Shown: piece by piece, positions 25,601-35,199 of the stretch
Layout of the letters: every line of letters begins with the position of its first letter
How positions within the stretch are numbered: the first letter of the stretch is position 1
NCBI RefSeq assembly: GCF_036588685.1
Contig: NC_086375.1
Location: 35,858,566 to 35,922,565, forward strand
Source: Mytilus trossulus
Taxonomy: Eukaryota > Mollusca > Bivalvia > Mytilida > Mytilidae
Length of the DNA: 64,000 bases
Reading direction: 5' to 3'
Translations under genes and position numbers: made by a program
Notes under the pieces: generated by a model
Told to the model about the DNA's origin: nothing
The model's input: only the letters and a program-made list of their open reading frames with translations
The model's database searches: none

Positions 25601-26446
25601 TGATTTGATTGAAGCTTGCGAAGTAATATTAAAATCACATATTCATTTGGAGACGATTTTGCCAAAAAAAAAAAAAGATTATATAATGGTCAACAATAAT
25701 ACATTGCTCAAGGTGAATAATTATCTATTTTGACATAACAATTAAATTCAACAGTAAAAACAAATATCAAAACATGGTTCAATTTGAAACAAAAATGTAT
25801 GAGTTGTCCTACAATGTACTACCCTTCAGACTTGACATTCACCAAACATTCATGCTAAAATTACCATGGTAATTTGGTTACACAATCATACACATTCAAG
25901 TTTTGAAATCGGCAATTGTCATCGTAGAAACCACTGCTGTTCATGTATGTATGTTATCAGAAAATTGGTGTAATTCTTGAAGCGTTAAAGAATTGTTTGA
26001 AAACAAACAGAACCTATCAAAGTAATTATTAATTCCCATAAGGTCAAACAATACATCATTGGAATGTGACTGCAATACACATTCTGAGATGGTTCAACAA
26101 CAAACTAGTTTATAAGGCTCCCTTACAATAGACCAGCGTCAGCAACACTCTGAAACCCATTGTGGAGGGGTGAGTGTCATATGCTGCCCAGATGTCTGAG
26201 TGCAGAATGCAGTCATCTACTACAGATTCAATGATTCATCTAACATCAACACATTGTTCTAGTTAGCCAACTGCCCAGCTGATCAACCTGGCCCTAAAAG
26301 CAGCTGTTGTGGAATATCGACTGTAAAGAAACATCAAAATAGTAATCAAACCAAACCAAACCAACTCACAAAACTAAAAGATGGCAGCCTACAAAAAATG
26401 GCATCCTCACCTGATAACCTTATTTAATTTCAAACTCACCTGCCAT
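4680..26446 (-). CDS. KDZ transposase / HMGXB3-like protein, 17 exons
   Basis: Modelled CDS, 5' to 3' on the minus strand: 26446-26440, 24924-24831, 20937-20841, 19566-19435, 18890-18752, 18526-18484, 18181-18129, 17693-17601, 15450-15398, 13155-12684, 11700-11556, 10335-10246, 9614-9423, 8676-8045, 7248-7165, 5962-5840, 4942-4680. All phases join, giving about 903 aa. Visible: CCSCN (near 132) and CPLCH (near 167); a SWIM-like finger CQSCPHSSETCKH (278-290); YYRKCLNTGEC (near 395); CPECG then VVMDG (D508); a cysteine-rich insert (about 690-745); CIHGICYGYEIM; IIYDNAC (D783); NSQVAEQRN (E839). In KDZ transposases these acidic residues form the RNase H-fold active site, so the enzyme looks intact. 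The start ATG has a strong context (ACAATGG). The borders of the three exons between 18890 and 18129 are the least certain. Seventeen exons is odd for a transposon gene and suggests host use; that is inference. Confidence 0.85.
6213..6270 (+). repeat. SINE-like repeat tail (GATGTGGTGTGAGTGCCAAT)
   Basis: The phrase AGATGTGGTGTGAGTGCCAA followed by TGAGACAACTCTCC recurs at 55483-55575 in the same orientation, at about 10946-11000 in reverse, and as a diverged reverse copy near 33300-33335. It is a dispersed family conserved at this end. It lies in the last-but-one intron of the KDZ gene. Confidence 0.65.
7369..7970. repeat. Tandem repeat, 151-bp unit, about 3 copies
   Basis: The unit contains TTCCATCACCAAAGGATTAA, GAGTTGTCTCCCATTGGAAT and TCTCCTTCAGATGAAGAC. 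The last phrase occurs near 7487 and 7638 (151 bp apart), with flanking partial copies. The same unit forms a longer array at about 13370-14870, so two introns of the KDZ gene carry the same repeat. Not coding. Confidence 0.8.
9849..10160 (-). mobile_element. LINE 3'-end ORF remnant in KDZ intron
   Basis: The minus strand reads ERLCQCCN, then ENEYHFVMICPACRHL, then FLPKYYC and NENWKLQ. This cysteine-rich and EYHF...CP...PKYY pattern is what I know from the C-terminal end of non-LTR retrotransposon ORF2 proteins in molluscs and other animals. No reverse transcriptase core is present, so it is a short dead fragment. It lies inside the intron between the exons at 10246 and 9614 and is not part of the KDZ protein. 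Confidence 0.55.
10848..10925 (-). repeat. tRNA-derived SINE head
   Basis: On the minus strand, GTGGTGTAGTGGTTAGTGC matches a polymerase III A box and GGTTCAATTCC a B box, at tRNA-like spacing. The acceptor stem does not pair (5' GAGAGCC against 3' TTGGGGA) and the middle folds as an ATGC/GCAT hairpin rather than a normal anticodon arm. I therefore call it a SINE promoter head, not a tRNA gene. The body probably continues toward about 10740. Confidence 0.65.
10946..11000 (-). repeat. SINE-like repeat tail, reverse copy
   Basis: Reverse-oriented copy of the AGATGTGG...GAGTGGCAATGAGACAAC family seen at 6213 and 55483. It sits next to the tRNA-like head at 10848-10925, and both are on the minus strand. 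Confidence 0.55.
11960..12115. repeat. Copy of the CCAACCTTCCTTTTGTGGT repeat
   Basis: Contains AATGCTTGTTTTTGGCCTC, TTATTCCTTAACGATTTGG and AATACCAACCTTCCTTTTGT. This matches one unit of the array at 35860-36440 with many differences. It is a single diverged copy in a KDZ intron. Confidence 0.55.
13370..14870. repeat. Tandem repeat, 151/159-bp units, 9 copies
   Basis: The marker TTCAGATGAAGAC recurs near 13471, 13630, 13789, 13948, 14099, 14250, 14409, 14561 and 14712. Spacings are about 159, 159, 159, 151, 151, 159, 152 and 151. The 8-bp difference comes from presence or absence of part of TTAAAAGTCATAT. The mixture of the two lengths suggests unequal exchange or conversion among copies. 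The array lies in the intron between the exons at 15398 and 13155. Confidence 0.9.
16015..16350. repeat. Dispersed mussel repeat with TTGTCTCTTTGACAAATTCC
   Basis: Includes CCCAAGTCAGGAGCCTCTGG, GGTGTGGGAATTTCTCGCTA and TTGTCTCTTTGACAAATTCC. Shorter relatives of its last part occur near 27285 and 32447. From memory this is a very common Mytilus repeat. It lies in the KDZ intron between the exons at 17601 and 15450. Confidence 0.55.
17787..17889. repeat. Long imperfect palindrome in KDZ intron
   Basis: The left arm carries AATAAGACAACTTGTGACCG and GGATTAAACTCGTGC. The right arm is its reverse complement, with GTTTAATCCAGG and CCGGTCACGTGTTGTCTTAT. Arms are about 48 bp with almost no spacer. 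It is probably a hairpin-type MITE, and it lies about 95 bp upstream (in gene direction) of the exon at 17693-17601. Confidence 0.75.
19259..19350. repeat. Isolated half-copy of the 151/159-bp repeat
   Basis: GTAGTGGTTAGTTAAAAGTC followed by ATATTTCCATCACCAGAGG matches the junction part of the arrays at 7369 and 13370. It shows the unit also exists outside the arrays. Confidence 0.65.
21530..21650. repeat. Dispersed repeat (CCTGAACAGTTGGG family)
   Basis: CCTGAACAGTTGGGACAAAT, TTAAGCTTGATACTGTC and GGTTTCTGAAACA match a copy at 34685-34805 with scattered differences. It lies in the large second intron of the KDZ gene. A minus-strand ORF here comes from the repeat and is not an exon. Confidence 0.65.
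21895..24690. repeat. 59-bp satellite with 295-bp higher-order repeat
   Basis: About 47 tandem copies of a 59-bp unit, each with GGCTGATAATGGAT, TTCAAACCATAACAGCC and GATAGAACAAACAAC. Part of it is organised as a higher-order repeat: the block starting near 22422 recurs at 22717 and 23012, a shift of 295 bp or five units. Long minus-strand ORFs through it are a by-product of the period and do not encode a protein. It fills most of KDZ intron 2. Confidence 0.95.
24960..25046. repeat. Short tandem duplication
   Basis: CTGTTTTTAACATTCAAATG GGCT followed by a variable base run and GTTGCCAAC occurs twice in direct succession, about 47 bp apart. Not coding. Confidence 0.7.
25387..25523. repeat. 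Inverted repeat, 38-bp arms (MITE-like)
   Basis: ACGATAACTGTTTAGTGTCT at the left is mirrored by AGACACTAAACAGTTATCGT at the right. The match extends inward to about 38 bp, with a loop of about 60 bp. It looks like a small non-autonomous DNA transposon in KDZ intron 1. Confidence 0.75.
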
Positions 26447-27007
26447 TGTATTGCATAAAATGCAAAGAGATGTCAATCGTGTAAATGGTACATGTAACAG
26501 TATCGTCCATATCGATTTAAATCAAATAAATTCTTCTCGCAGGCCTCCAGATTTGTTGGAAAATTAAGTGTTCTTCCCAAGAAGCTGATCTGAAATTAGG
26601 TGAATAAAATTCAGGATCATAAGCCCGTGCTAAGTATAGTCTATAGATATGTTTCAGACCATACATGTTATACACCTTGTCGCTAATCCCGCTTGAACTT
26701 TTGACGTACAGAACGATCGCTTTTCCATTGTAGTCAAATGTTTTGTTTTATGACGTCAAAATTTTTTCAGGAACCTGTGTGATATCAAGTAATAAATAAA
26801 TTTGGTGTTTTAACTGTCTTCTGATTGGTTAAAACTATTAGTTTTACTTTCAATGTTGCCAATTTTTATGACGACACGCCCACTCTGATGTTGTGTATTC
26901 ATCACCAACATGTGTGTACGTTGTTATTGTTAATATAAAAAAAAATAAAGTTCAAAAGTCTTATTTTTGATAGAAATTTATTTATAATGAAAGGCAATAA
27001 TTTATTT

Positions 27008-27108
27008 TGATTTTATTGAACCATAAAACTAATTATTGACTCTTCACATTTTACATAATCCGCTTTGTGGAAGAAGTCAAAAATTAGTTTTATGGTTCAA
27101 TAAATTCA
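27008..27108. repeat. Hairpin element (TTATTGAACCATAAAACTAA)
   Basis: TTATTGAACCATAAAACTAA and, near 27080-27104, TTAGTTTTATGGTTCAATAA form arms of about 30 bp around a 40-bp loop. It lies within the older dispersed repeat. Confidence 0.7.
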
Positions 27109-27493
27109 AAATATATAATAGCCATTTATTAAAATGTTAGATGGCGTTCAAATAGCGATAAGGTCTATTGGATCATATGGGTTAAATTTAATAAACATTT
27201 ATCACATTCTTTATTTCAAGTTTTATTTAAAATATCATACAAATGTCCTGTACCAAGTCAGGAATATGGCCATTGTTATATTATAAAATTGAGAATGGAA
27301 ATGGGGAATGTATCAGTTCATTTCTGTGTGTGTTACATTTCCTCTTATTATTCAGTGTGGGTTCACATTAACGTAAGACTTGTCACAGTACTTGTCTATC
27401 CCAAATTCATTAGTTTGGTTTTGATGTTATGTTTGTTGGTGTTGTTCTCGTGGGATTTCGTCTGGTGTTTGATCCGTTACTGTGTGTGGGGTG

Positions 27494-27812
27494 GGTCTTT
27501 TCACCATCGAACACCTCAAAAACCACCAAGCACTAAGAAAAACTTTGATATTATACAATAAAATGATCAAATAAATTAAATAACATATAATTTAATCAAT
27601 TTTTCGATTTTTATGTGCATCATTTTTATGTTGAAATTGAAAATCAATATAAAGAAAATGTCTCCGGAATTCATCAATTTCAGGATAACATAAGTGTGTG
27701 TTATAAAATTCAAATATATTCATGATTAGTAATGATAAGTTCAAGTATCCTCGATCTCTGTTCATTGGATATATTTTGGCGGTGTGCAGTGGTGTTCGGT
27801 GGTGAAAAGACC
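27494..27812. mobile_element. Short element with 22-bp inverted ends
   Basis: GGTCTTTTCACCATCGAACA CC at the left matches the reverse complement of the right end (GGTGTTCGGTGGTGAAAAGA CC) at 21 of 22 positions. The interior is AT-rich with no ORF of note. I call it a MITE candidate; no clear target-site duplication was found. Confidence 0.45.
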
Positions 27813-28924
27813 TACCGCTGTGTGTGTTGCATTTTCATGTTGTGTTGTTGTTCTCCTCTTGTATTTATTGTGGTTCCCTCAATTTTTTTTTGGTCCATGG
27901 ATTTATGAGTTTTGAACAGCGGCATACTACTGTTGTCTTTATTTACAAATTGTAATTATTACGAGATGGACCAAATGAACAAAGGAACAATTGAAATTAA
28001 ATATTTGATGAAATGTACATGTATACATGTATCGGAATCCTATTTCATGTACATGTATTTAGGTACTCTTCTTCTTCTTCTGTTGTTACAGAAAACCATC
28101 AACGTACTGATGTTTACTTTCCGGGCGCATGCCTGGTTAATGTTTTCAAAATGACAATTGCCAAAGGTGACACAAGTGTAGCACAACCATTTCCTGCATT
28201 GTAGTCCTGGAAATTAGGGGACAATATTTTCAACCTGTCTCGTCTAAATTTGTTAATTTATAGTACAGTGGTCAGTTTATTCATTTTCTGTATTTAATAA
28301 ATAACACAATAATATATTACTTAATCTAAAAACCCAATCACTACAAGCATGGTCGTTGTCTCATCCTGTAAAAGTGTTTTCAATGTTCAAGTGTGGCCCG
28401 TTCAAGTGTCAGTATGAAGGCAGTCTGCTTCCCAAAAATATTAAATAGTCATGATCACACATGCGTTTGACTGAAAACTTATTCGAAATAATTTCTCCCT
28501 CAATTTTTTTATTTCGATTTACAGAATAATGTCATTTTTTTTTATTTGAAAGTAAAAAAATAACACTAAATTAATTTTAAATAGTATTTGAGTTTAAGTA
28601 ATATAAAAATAAAATAATTTCCCAACCATTCTGTTGGTTTTGTATTGAAACAAACGAAGGCTGATCGCTAAGGTTGATCGCCATATACACCTTGCTCTAA
28701 TACCTGCGTGGTACGGTAGGTGCTTGAAAGTAATTCTAGAACTGTTTCGGAAAGCCACTGTTGAGCAAAACGGAAAATATTGAACAAATATATGTTTATA
28801 TTTCAATAAATTTCTTTTGATAAAGTAAGCTTATGGAAATAAAAACGACATAAATATGTAATAGATTGAAAATTTGTCTTAAACTTCACGTTATAAAAGA
28901 TATGAATGAAAGCTATGGTTTAAA

Positions 28925-28999
28925 ATGAACACTTCATCTAAGAACTCATTAAAACGTTTTGAAGACTATCAAGGAAAATTAAAGGTACTTTTATTTTAA
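28925..28999 (+). other. Upstream ORF (24 codons) before the two-cistron locus
   Basis: An ATG at 28925 opens a 24-codon ORF ending in TAA at 28997-28999, just before the ATG at 29024. A possible donor (AAAG|GTACTT) at 28984/28985 is in phase 0. It could splice to the exon at 30323 and give an alternative N-terminus for the UQCC3-like protein. Whether it is translated or just leader is unknown. Confidence 0.35.
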
Positions 29000-29023
29000 T
29001 CCAGAAGCAGAGGGTATGGTATC

Positions 29024-30409
29024 ATGTCGCTCATAAAGTTGTCGCTTTATTCAATACCATATATTGGTGGTGTATATTTACTGTATAAATGGATAACTCC
29101 TAGTGACACTGATATGAAACAGGTACTCAATTACATGAACCAATGCAGAAATAAAAATAAACAGATACATGTAAAGGTCATTTGCGCTTCTTCTTCTTCT
29201 TCTTCCAGGTAAGGAACCGGATTCATTGCTGAATGTTAATGGTTCCGCGCGAAAACTTTACGCTTGGAAGTCAATGATTGCATGTACAATGTACAATGAA
29301 TAAATATAAGCTGAAGACTGCTTAATTCCTAGACCTTATTGCTTGGTTTTTTTTCTGTGTCAGTTAAATGGTTGACATCATTTAACACTATAGCTTTTCC
29401 TTGTAGCCCCAGACATATCTTCTCTAATCGCACCTCTGGCTCTGACCGATGCCCTGGTACTATACGCTTTATCGCTATTGGAAGTTTTCCTGCTTAGCAG
29501 AGAATCTCTCTCTCTTGAACCTTTCAGTTCATTCAACAATAACTTTTCCATTGTAGCGTCAGAATTTAAAAAAAATTTATGACGTTAATATTTTACAAGA
29601 ACTTGTGCATGTTGTGGGATGTTCAGTAATGGCAGACAAAAAGCGATAAGGTATATTTCATAAAGGGGTAATTAGACCTTTAACCTGACTGTACTATAGC
29701 TATGACTTTTTGTACAATGTATAGTCCAAAAGTTCTAAATTCAGACAGTCTGAAAGTCCTACACATAGTCACTAGTTTCAGAAAAAGTATATATACATAT
29801 TGTCATATGCATGTAATGTTTGTATAAAGGTATATGTTTTCACAGATCGCAAGACAATACATTTTATAGTGGTAACCAGCAGTTTACCCCATATCATGAC
29901 TGCTAATTAAAAATATAAAATAAAGTGGCTTTGTCATCTTATTTTTATCTCCTAACACATGAATTGCATCATGTGTCTGGGCCGACCAATGCCATATGCA
30001 GACTTAAGGATAACTCTATATCAGCCTGTGACACATTACCCCAAAACACTTTTGACTTGCTTTAAAATAATTTCATTGTCATTCTTCATGTTCTTGACAT
30101 ATTAAAATGTTTTTGAACAAAAAATAATAAAAAAAAAACATTGTCTAACTTGTCGTTTCCATTAAAGCACAATGTGATCAAATAAAAATGTAGTAAGTTT
30201 TTGTACAGATTGATAAATCGAGTACATACAAATGTAAAATGCATATATAAAAGTATTTTTTCACCGACTAATTGAAATGTTTTCATTGGAACTCTTCAAA
30301 TCTATTTTTATTTATATTTCAGAGATTTGCAAATAGTCCTGATCCATACTTGAGAGAAAAATACAAAAAACTACAGTGGGAAGAAAAAAAGAAAAAACAA
30401 GATGCCTAA
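29024..30409 (+). CDS. Small membrane protein, UQCC3/CBP4-like (upstream cistron)
   Basis: Two exons, 29024-29122 and 30323-30409, with donor CAG|GTACTC and acceptor TTTCAG|AGA, phase 0. They encode 61 aa. Residues about 8-22 form one hydrophobic membrane segment (YSIPYIGGVYLLY), followed by ITPSDTDMKQ, then SPDPYLREKYKKLQ and a lysine-rich end. The layout (short N-terminus, one membrane helix, TP-motif, DPxxREx) resembles UQCC3, the animal counterpart of yeast Cbp4, which helps cytochrome b assembly in complex III in the inner mitochondrial membrane. The homology is weak because of the small size; another single-pass mitochondrial protein is possible. Its stop (30407-30409) overlaps the NME6 start. 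The ATG has A at -3. Confidence 0.55.
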
Positions 30410-30961
30410 TTGTTTGTTAAAACCATTACAATTAACTTTAGCCATTTTCAAGCCAGACATTGTTTCTAGACCTCATATTGTTCAACAAATTAAACAGATG
30501 ATTCGAGATGATGGATTTTTTTTTGTAAAATCAACAACATGTTACCTTCCACGTTCAAAAGCAGAGGAATTCTACAAGGAACATGATGGGAAATTTTTTC
30601 ATAATAGACTTGTCACTTTCATTTCAAGTGGTCATGTTAGTGCCCATATCTTAGCAAAACATGATGCAATTAAATGCTGGAGGAAGTTAATGGGACCAAC
30701 GAAAGTCCTCAAAACTGTTCATGAAGACCCACATTCAATACGAGGGAAATTTGGATTAACGGATACCAGGAACGCTACTCATGGTTCAGATTCGGAGGAG
30801 AGTGCTAGAAGAGAGATTAATTTTTTCTTTCCTGATTTTAACATTGAAGAATGGCATAGAACAGAAGAACAATATTTTAGAGAAGGAAAGATTAAATTTT
30901 GTGAAGATAAAGAAATACATGTTATTATTGCTGAGAATGAACACAAACTGAGTCATGAATA
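30402..30961 (+). CDS. NME6: Nucleoside diphosphate kinase 6
   Basis: A single uninterrupted ORF of 186 aa, the usual length of NME6. The NDK domain runs from residue 8: LQLTLAIFKPD (with the K of the ATP site), then FYKEHDGKFF, a helix with AKHDAIKCWRKLMGPT, then SIRGKFGLTDTRNATHGSDS, which holds the active-site histidine (NATHGSDS), and FFPDFNIEEW near the C-terminus. The extra residues after the core and the LMGPT, FFPDF motifs point to group II NME6 rather than NME1/2. NDKs transfer gamma-phosphate among nucleotides through a phosphohistidine; vertebrate NME6 is mitochondrial. The ATG (CAAGATG) lies inside the last codons of the UQCC3-like ORF, in another frame. An AATAAA at 30981-30986 suggests a very short 3' UTR. 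Absence of introns is unusual, since vertebrate NME6 has several. Confidence 0.93.
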
Positions 30962-33840
30962 GTAATTGAAAATGACATCAAATAAAAAAGATGTAAAATT
31001 ATCTGTTTTTGTAGATGACTGTGTAAAATTGCTTATTATATTCCTTTCATGTAGATACTGCAGTTATGAATAAGTTGCTTTGTACATTTTTTGCTGATTC
31101 AGATATAATTTGGTCAATTTTAATGTTGAAACACAAAAAAAATAATTTATATAAGAAAATATAAAATAAGTGTAAATTTTTGTTCATATATATCATGTTT
31201 ACAGGTACATACATTTATGCAGGATTAAACAGAGTAAATGAGAACTTACAATGAGAACCTTTTTGTTTAGTTTGTTGATAGTTTTCAGGGAATTAATATA
31301 GCTTGACATAATATTAAATAGAATGATTTATGTTATACCTAAATGTACTATTTATTTCTTTGTGTCATATTGGGTTGCTGTTTCTAGTTTTCTTTCTGAT
31401 TATGTAATTGAGTTATTCTTTTTATAAACCTTACCAGCTAACTAACGATTATATTTTGACAGACTGTGTGACATAATGCAGAAAACATGCTTGACGTTGT
31501 TATAATTTTTTATAAACAATGGCACTCCATTTTGACAGTAAATATACATGTATAATTGCAGGGTTTTTGGTTATACATACCATACAACCTCGAGACAGAT
31601 TTAATTTATTCAATGTCACTATATCTAATGTGAAGAAAAAAAAAAAAAAAAAAATTGTAATTATATGATGATGAAAAGTAATTTTACTCAGTTTTCCCAC
31701 AATTTCAAATTTTTTTCCACTTAAACCAATATACCAAAGATTATGATTAAATTAAAATTGTCTTTTGAATACAACATGGTTGTTACTATAAAGATTCCTT
31801 TGAGACAAACTTCTTTAATCATTTGTCTTCAAATAACTAGTTAATATGAATTATAATGTTGATAATAATTGTGTATATTCTTAAAATCATTGCGTTTTTG
31901 ATTAAACATAATTCATATCTTTTGTCTTTTCTCTAGATCTTCATGAATATTTGATGTATTTCTTTTTGTTTGAAAAAGGACTGATTTTTATATTCAGCTC
32001 ATCTAACCCATATAATTATTAATAAGGGAGATATATTAGAGAGAGGCTCATAGATCGAAAATAAAACTGACAACACCATGACTATCAAAGAAAATAACAA
32101 ACAGACAAATAAAAGTACACAAGACACAACATAGAAAACTTAAGACTCAACAACACAATCCCCACCAAAAAACTGGGGGTGGTCTTAGGTGCTCTGGAAG
32201 GGTAAGAAGATCCTGCTCCACATGTGTCATGTGGAGATATGTTTCACTCTAATTAAAAAAGATGTAACAATAAATAATAATAGAAAACAATACAGCATTC
32301 AAAGAGTAGGAAATGATACTTAAGGTGCTGTATTCTTATACATGTTGGATTTTTCTGTATTGATTTGTGATTTTGTTTTGCAAATACTCAGGATAAAGTT
32401 TTATAAAATATACAAAATATATGTATAACAATATACAAAATTGAAATGGAGAATGTGGAAAGAGACAACAACCTGACCAAAGTGTAATTAAAAAGCTAGC
32501 TGAAGGCCACCAATGTGTCTTCATCACAGTGAGAAAAAATATAGGACTGCTTTCTATTACATTGTGACAAGGGAGATAATTTGCCCACAATTTAAAATTT
32601 AATGCAAGTTTGTGACGAAGAGCAATAAAGAGATTGCTGTATTTTTTACATCAAATTGTGACTTCAGAGATAACTGTATTGTGATATAGGAAACATTTAA
32701 TGTATTTAATGACAACGGAGATAATAACACAAACTGAATGTGTAAAGGGAAGTAATCTACACAAACTGAATATAAAAAGGGAAGTAATACACAAGTTGTT
32801 GCCTTTTTTCCAGTTCTTCTTAAATATATGTTGTACTCCTTTTTGTTTGAAAAAGGGCTGATTTTTTTTACATTTAGCTCACCTGACCTATATTAATAAG
32901 GGAGATATGCTACTCTCTATTTAGAAGATGTAGCAAGAAATAATGATAGAATATAAAGGGAAGTAATCTACACAAACTGAATATTGAAATGGAAGTTACA
33001 CAATGATAGACCACAATGTGTCTTCATAGCAAGAAAATATATATGACTGCTTTCTATTACATTGTGTCAAGGGAGATAATTGGCCCACAATTTAAAATTT
33101 CATATTATTCAGCTTGTGTAGATAACTTCCCTTTACTTCCTTTTATTATTATCCTTTGCCTTTAAATACATTACAAACTTGTGTTTCTGTTTCCTATATT
33201 ACAATACAGTTAACTTTATTAACAAGAACGGAGATTGAGATACTAGTAAATTAAATAACAGATCATTTGATTATTGACTTATAAAACTCTTTTATGGATA
33301 GTTGTCTATTGGCAATAATACCACATCTTCTTTTTTATATACAAACAAAAACAACAACATTTTGCCAAGATAACCTGACTTAAAGGTACAACATATGACA
33401 TGTGTACTATTCCCCATGGCTATCGAGAAGACTGAGTGAAATTGAATTTGTGAATCCGCCTTAAGCAATTTATTTGATTTTTTTAGAAGGCAATTTTCGT
33501 GGCTTCAACACAGATGTGGAGAGAGAACTAGTGTTTGATTTTTTTCGGAAAAGGGATCAACAAATTTTTTAAATTTGTGAAGATACGGTGTCTACCTCCA
33601 TCTTGGATTTTAAAATACCAGAAATATCAGTCTAGATCTTTAATAGAATGTGCAAATTTTGAGAGTAGTAGGTAATTCATTTGTAAGAATTTTCATTTAA
33701 ATATAGATAATCATTTTGTTTGATTCAATTATTTCCAAAATTGCCACATAAGGAGCGGCAACTCAAATGCAAGGGCAGATAATACAGATAAAGGTACTTT
33801 TACAATAGAATGTGTTAGGAATTTACCTATTTTATAATGT
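30962..33840. other. Gene-free spacer with a local duplication
   Basis: No exon recognised. A dispersed repeat with GGTGCTCTGGAAGGGTAAG lies at about 32030-32240. Two blocks are locally duplicated: one with TTTTTGTTTGAAAAAGG and AATAAGGGAGATAT near 31960-32040 and 32840-32910, and one with CTGCTTTCTATTACATTGTG and AGGGAGATAAT near 32550 and 33047. Poly-A runs of 20 or so bases occur near 31633. Confidence 0.55.
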
Positions 33841-34684
33841 AGCAAGAAAATGGGTTGGTGACCCCATTTTTAGCTTATGCCATCACTTGGCGTCCGTCGT
33901 CGTCTGTTGTCGTAAACTATTTCAAGAATCTTCTCCTCTGAAACTACTAGGCCAAATACTTCCAAACTTTAACTGAATGTTCTTTAGGGTATCTAGTTTA
34001 TAAAAAGTATCCGAAGTTTTGATCTATCAACATACATCATTTTTGCTGTTTACAGTTTATCTTTATCTATAATAATATTCAAGATAATGACCACAAGAGT
34101 GCACACACTGAAATGTCGCCTTCTTTACTAATCCTTGATACTATCTTGATAGACCTAAATATAAAGCTTTATTACAACTGTCACGTAAACTCAACATTAA
34201 CCAAGAAAATGAAACAATGAACCATGAAAATGAGGCCAAGGTAAGATGAACCATGCCAGGCAGACCTGTACAGCTAACAATTCTTCAATACACCAAATAT
34301 AGTTGACTTATTGCTTATAAATAAAGAAAAACAGACCAAAACACGAACACTTAAAATTTAGCAATGGACCCTGAAAATGAGGTCAAGGACAAATAAAACC
34401 TGCATAACCGACATTAAGATCATAAAATATTTCCATACACCAAATATAGTTGACTTAATTTATTTAGTATTAGAAAAAAAGGCCAAAACTCAAAAACTTA
34501 ACTTTGACCACTGAACCATGAAAATGAGGTCAAGGTCATATGACACCTGCCAGGTAGACCTGTACACCTTACAACCATTCCATGCACAAAATATAGAAGA
34601 CCTATTGCAAACAGTATAAGAAAAACAGACCAAAACACAACCAGATGCTCCGCAGGGCGCATCTTTATATGACCGCAGAGGTTG

Positions 34685-34805
34685 AACCCTGAACAGTTGG
34701 GGCAAGTATGGATACAACATTCAAGCTGAATCCAGCTTTAAATTTGGATTGTGATTAAATAGTTGACACAGCATATGTTTCTGACACAGAATGAATGTGT
34801 TCGAA
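34685..34805. repeat. Dispersed repeat (CCTGAACAGTTGGG family), second copy
   Basis: Matches 21530-21650: CCCTGAACAGTTGGGGCAAG, ACATTCAAGCTGAATCC and GTTTCTGACACAGAATG. Not coding. Confidence 0.6.
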
Positions 34806-35199
34806 TGAACTTAAAAATTTTGTTTTCTCTTAGAGCAATTCACTATGCTGTTGAATATTAATCCTCTCAAAAAAATGTTTGAAGAAATTTTCTTCTTATT
34901 TATGAAATTTCAAATGAAAAAAAATTGACCCCCCTCCCCCCCCAATTTATTTTTCACATCCCCCTTTCCCTTATTCCAAAACTGATCTTAATTAAAATTT
35001 CTAATGGAGTTTGCAACAATAACTACTCATTTAAATACTTCATAGAATATTAAGATGTAAAAAAAATGCTTGTTATCTCTGAATGGTAAAGATTGTTTTA
35101 ATTTATCAGTTGGTAGTAAAAAGTGAATATACATTGTATATTGTATATAACAAAGATTTAAGTTGATTCTGGGCAAAGAAAGATAACTCCAATTAAAAA

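Larger units (their letters stand above)
26447..28924. other. Head-to-head spacer between KDZ and UQCC3-like/NME6
   Basis: About 2.5 kb between the two start regions. It holds the 5' UTR of the KDZ gene (with an upstream ORF, 26510 into exon 2), a repeat with TTTTCCATTGTAG and ATGACGTCAAAAT (about 26690-27170, with a relative at 29500-29660), a hairpin (27008-27108) and a TIR-bounded element (about 27494-27812). A common mussel repeat phrase, GAGTTTTGAACAGCGGCATA, follows near 27907. No further gene was recognised. Confidence 0.6.

Noticed and set aside
27289-27561. Plus-strand ORF with hydrophobic segments
   Set aside because: It overlaps a dispersed repeat and the left TIR of a small element; no homology recognised.
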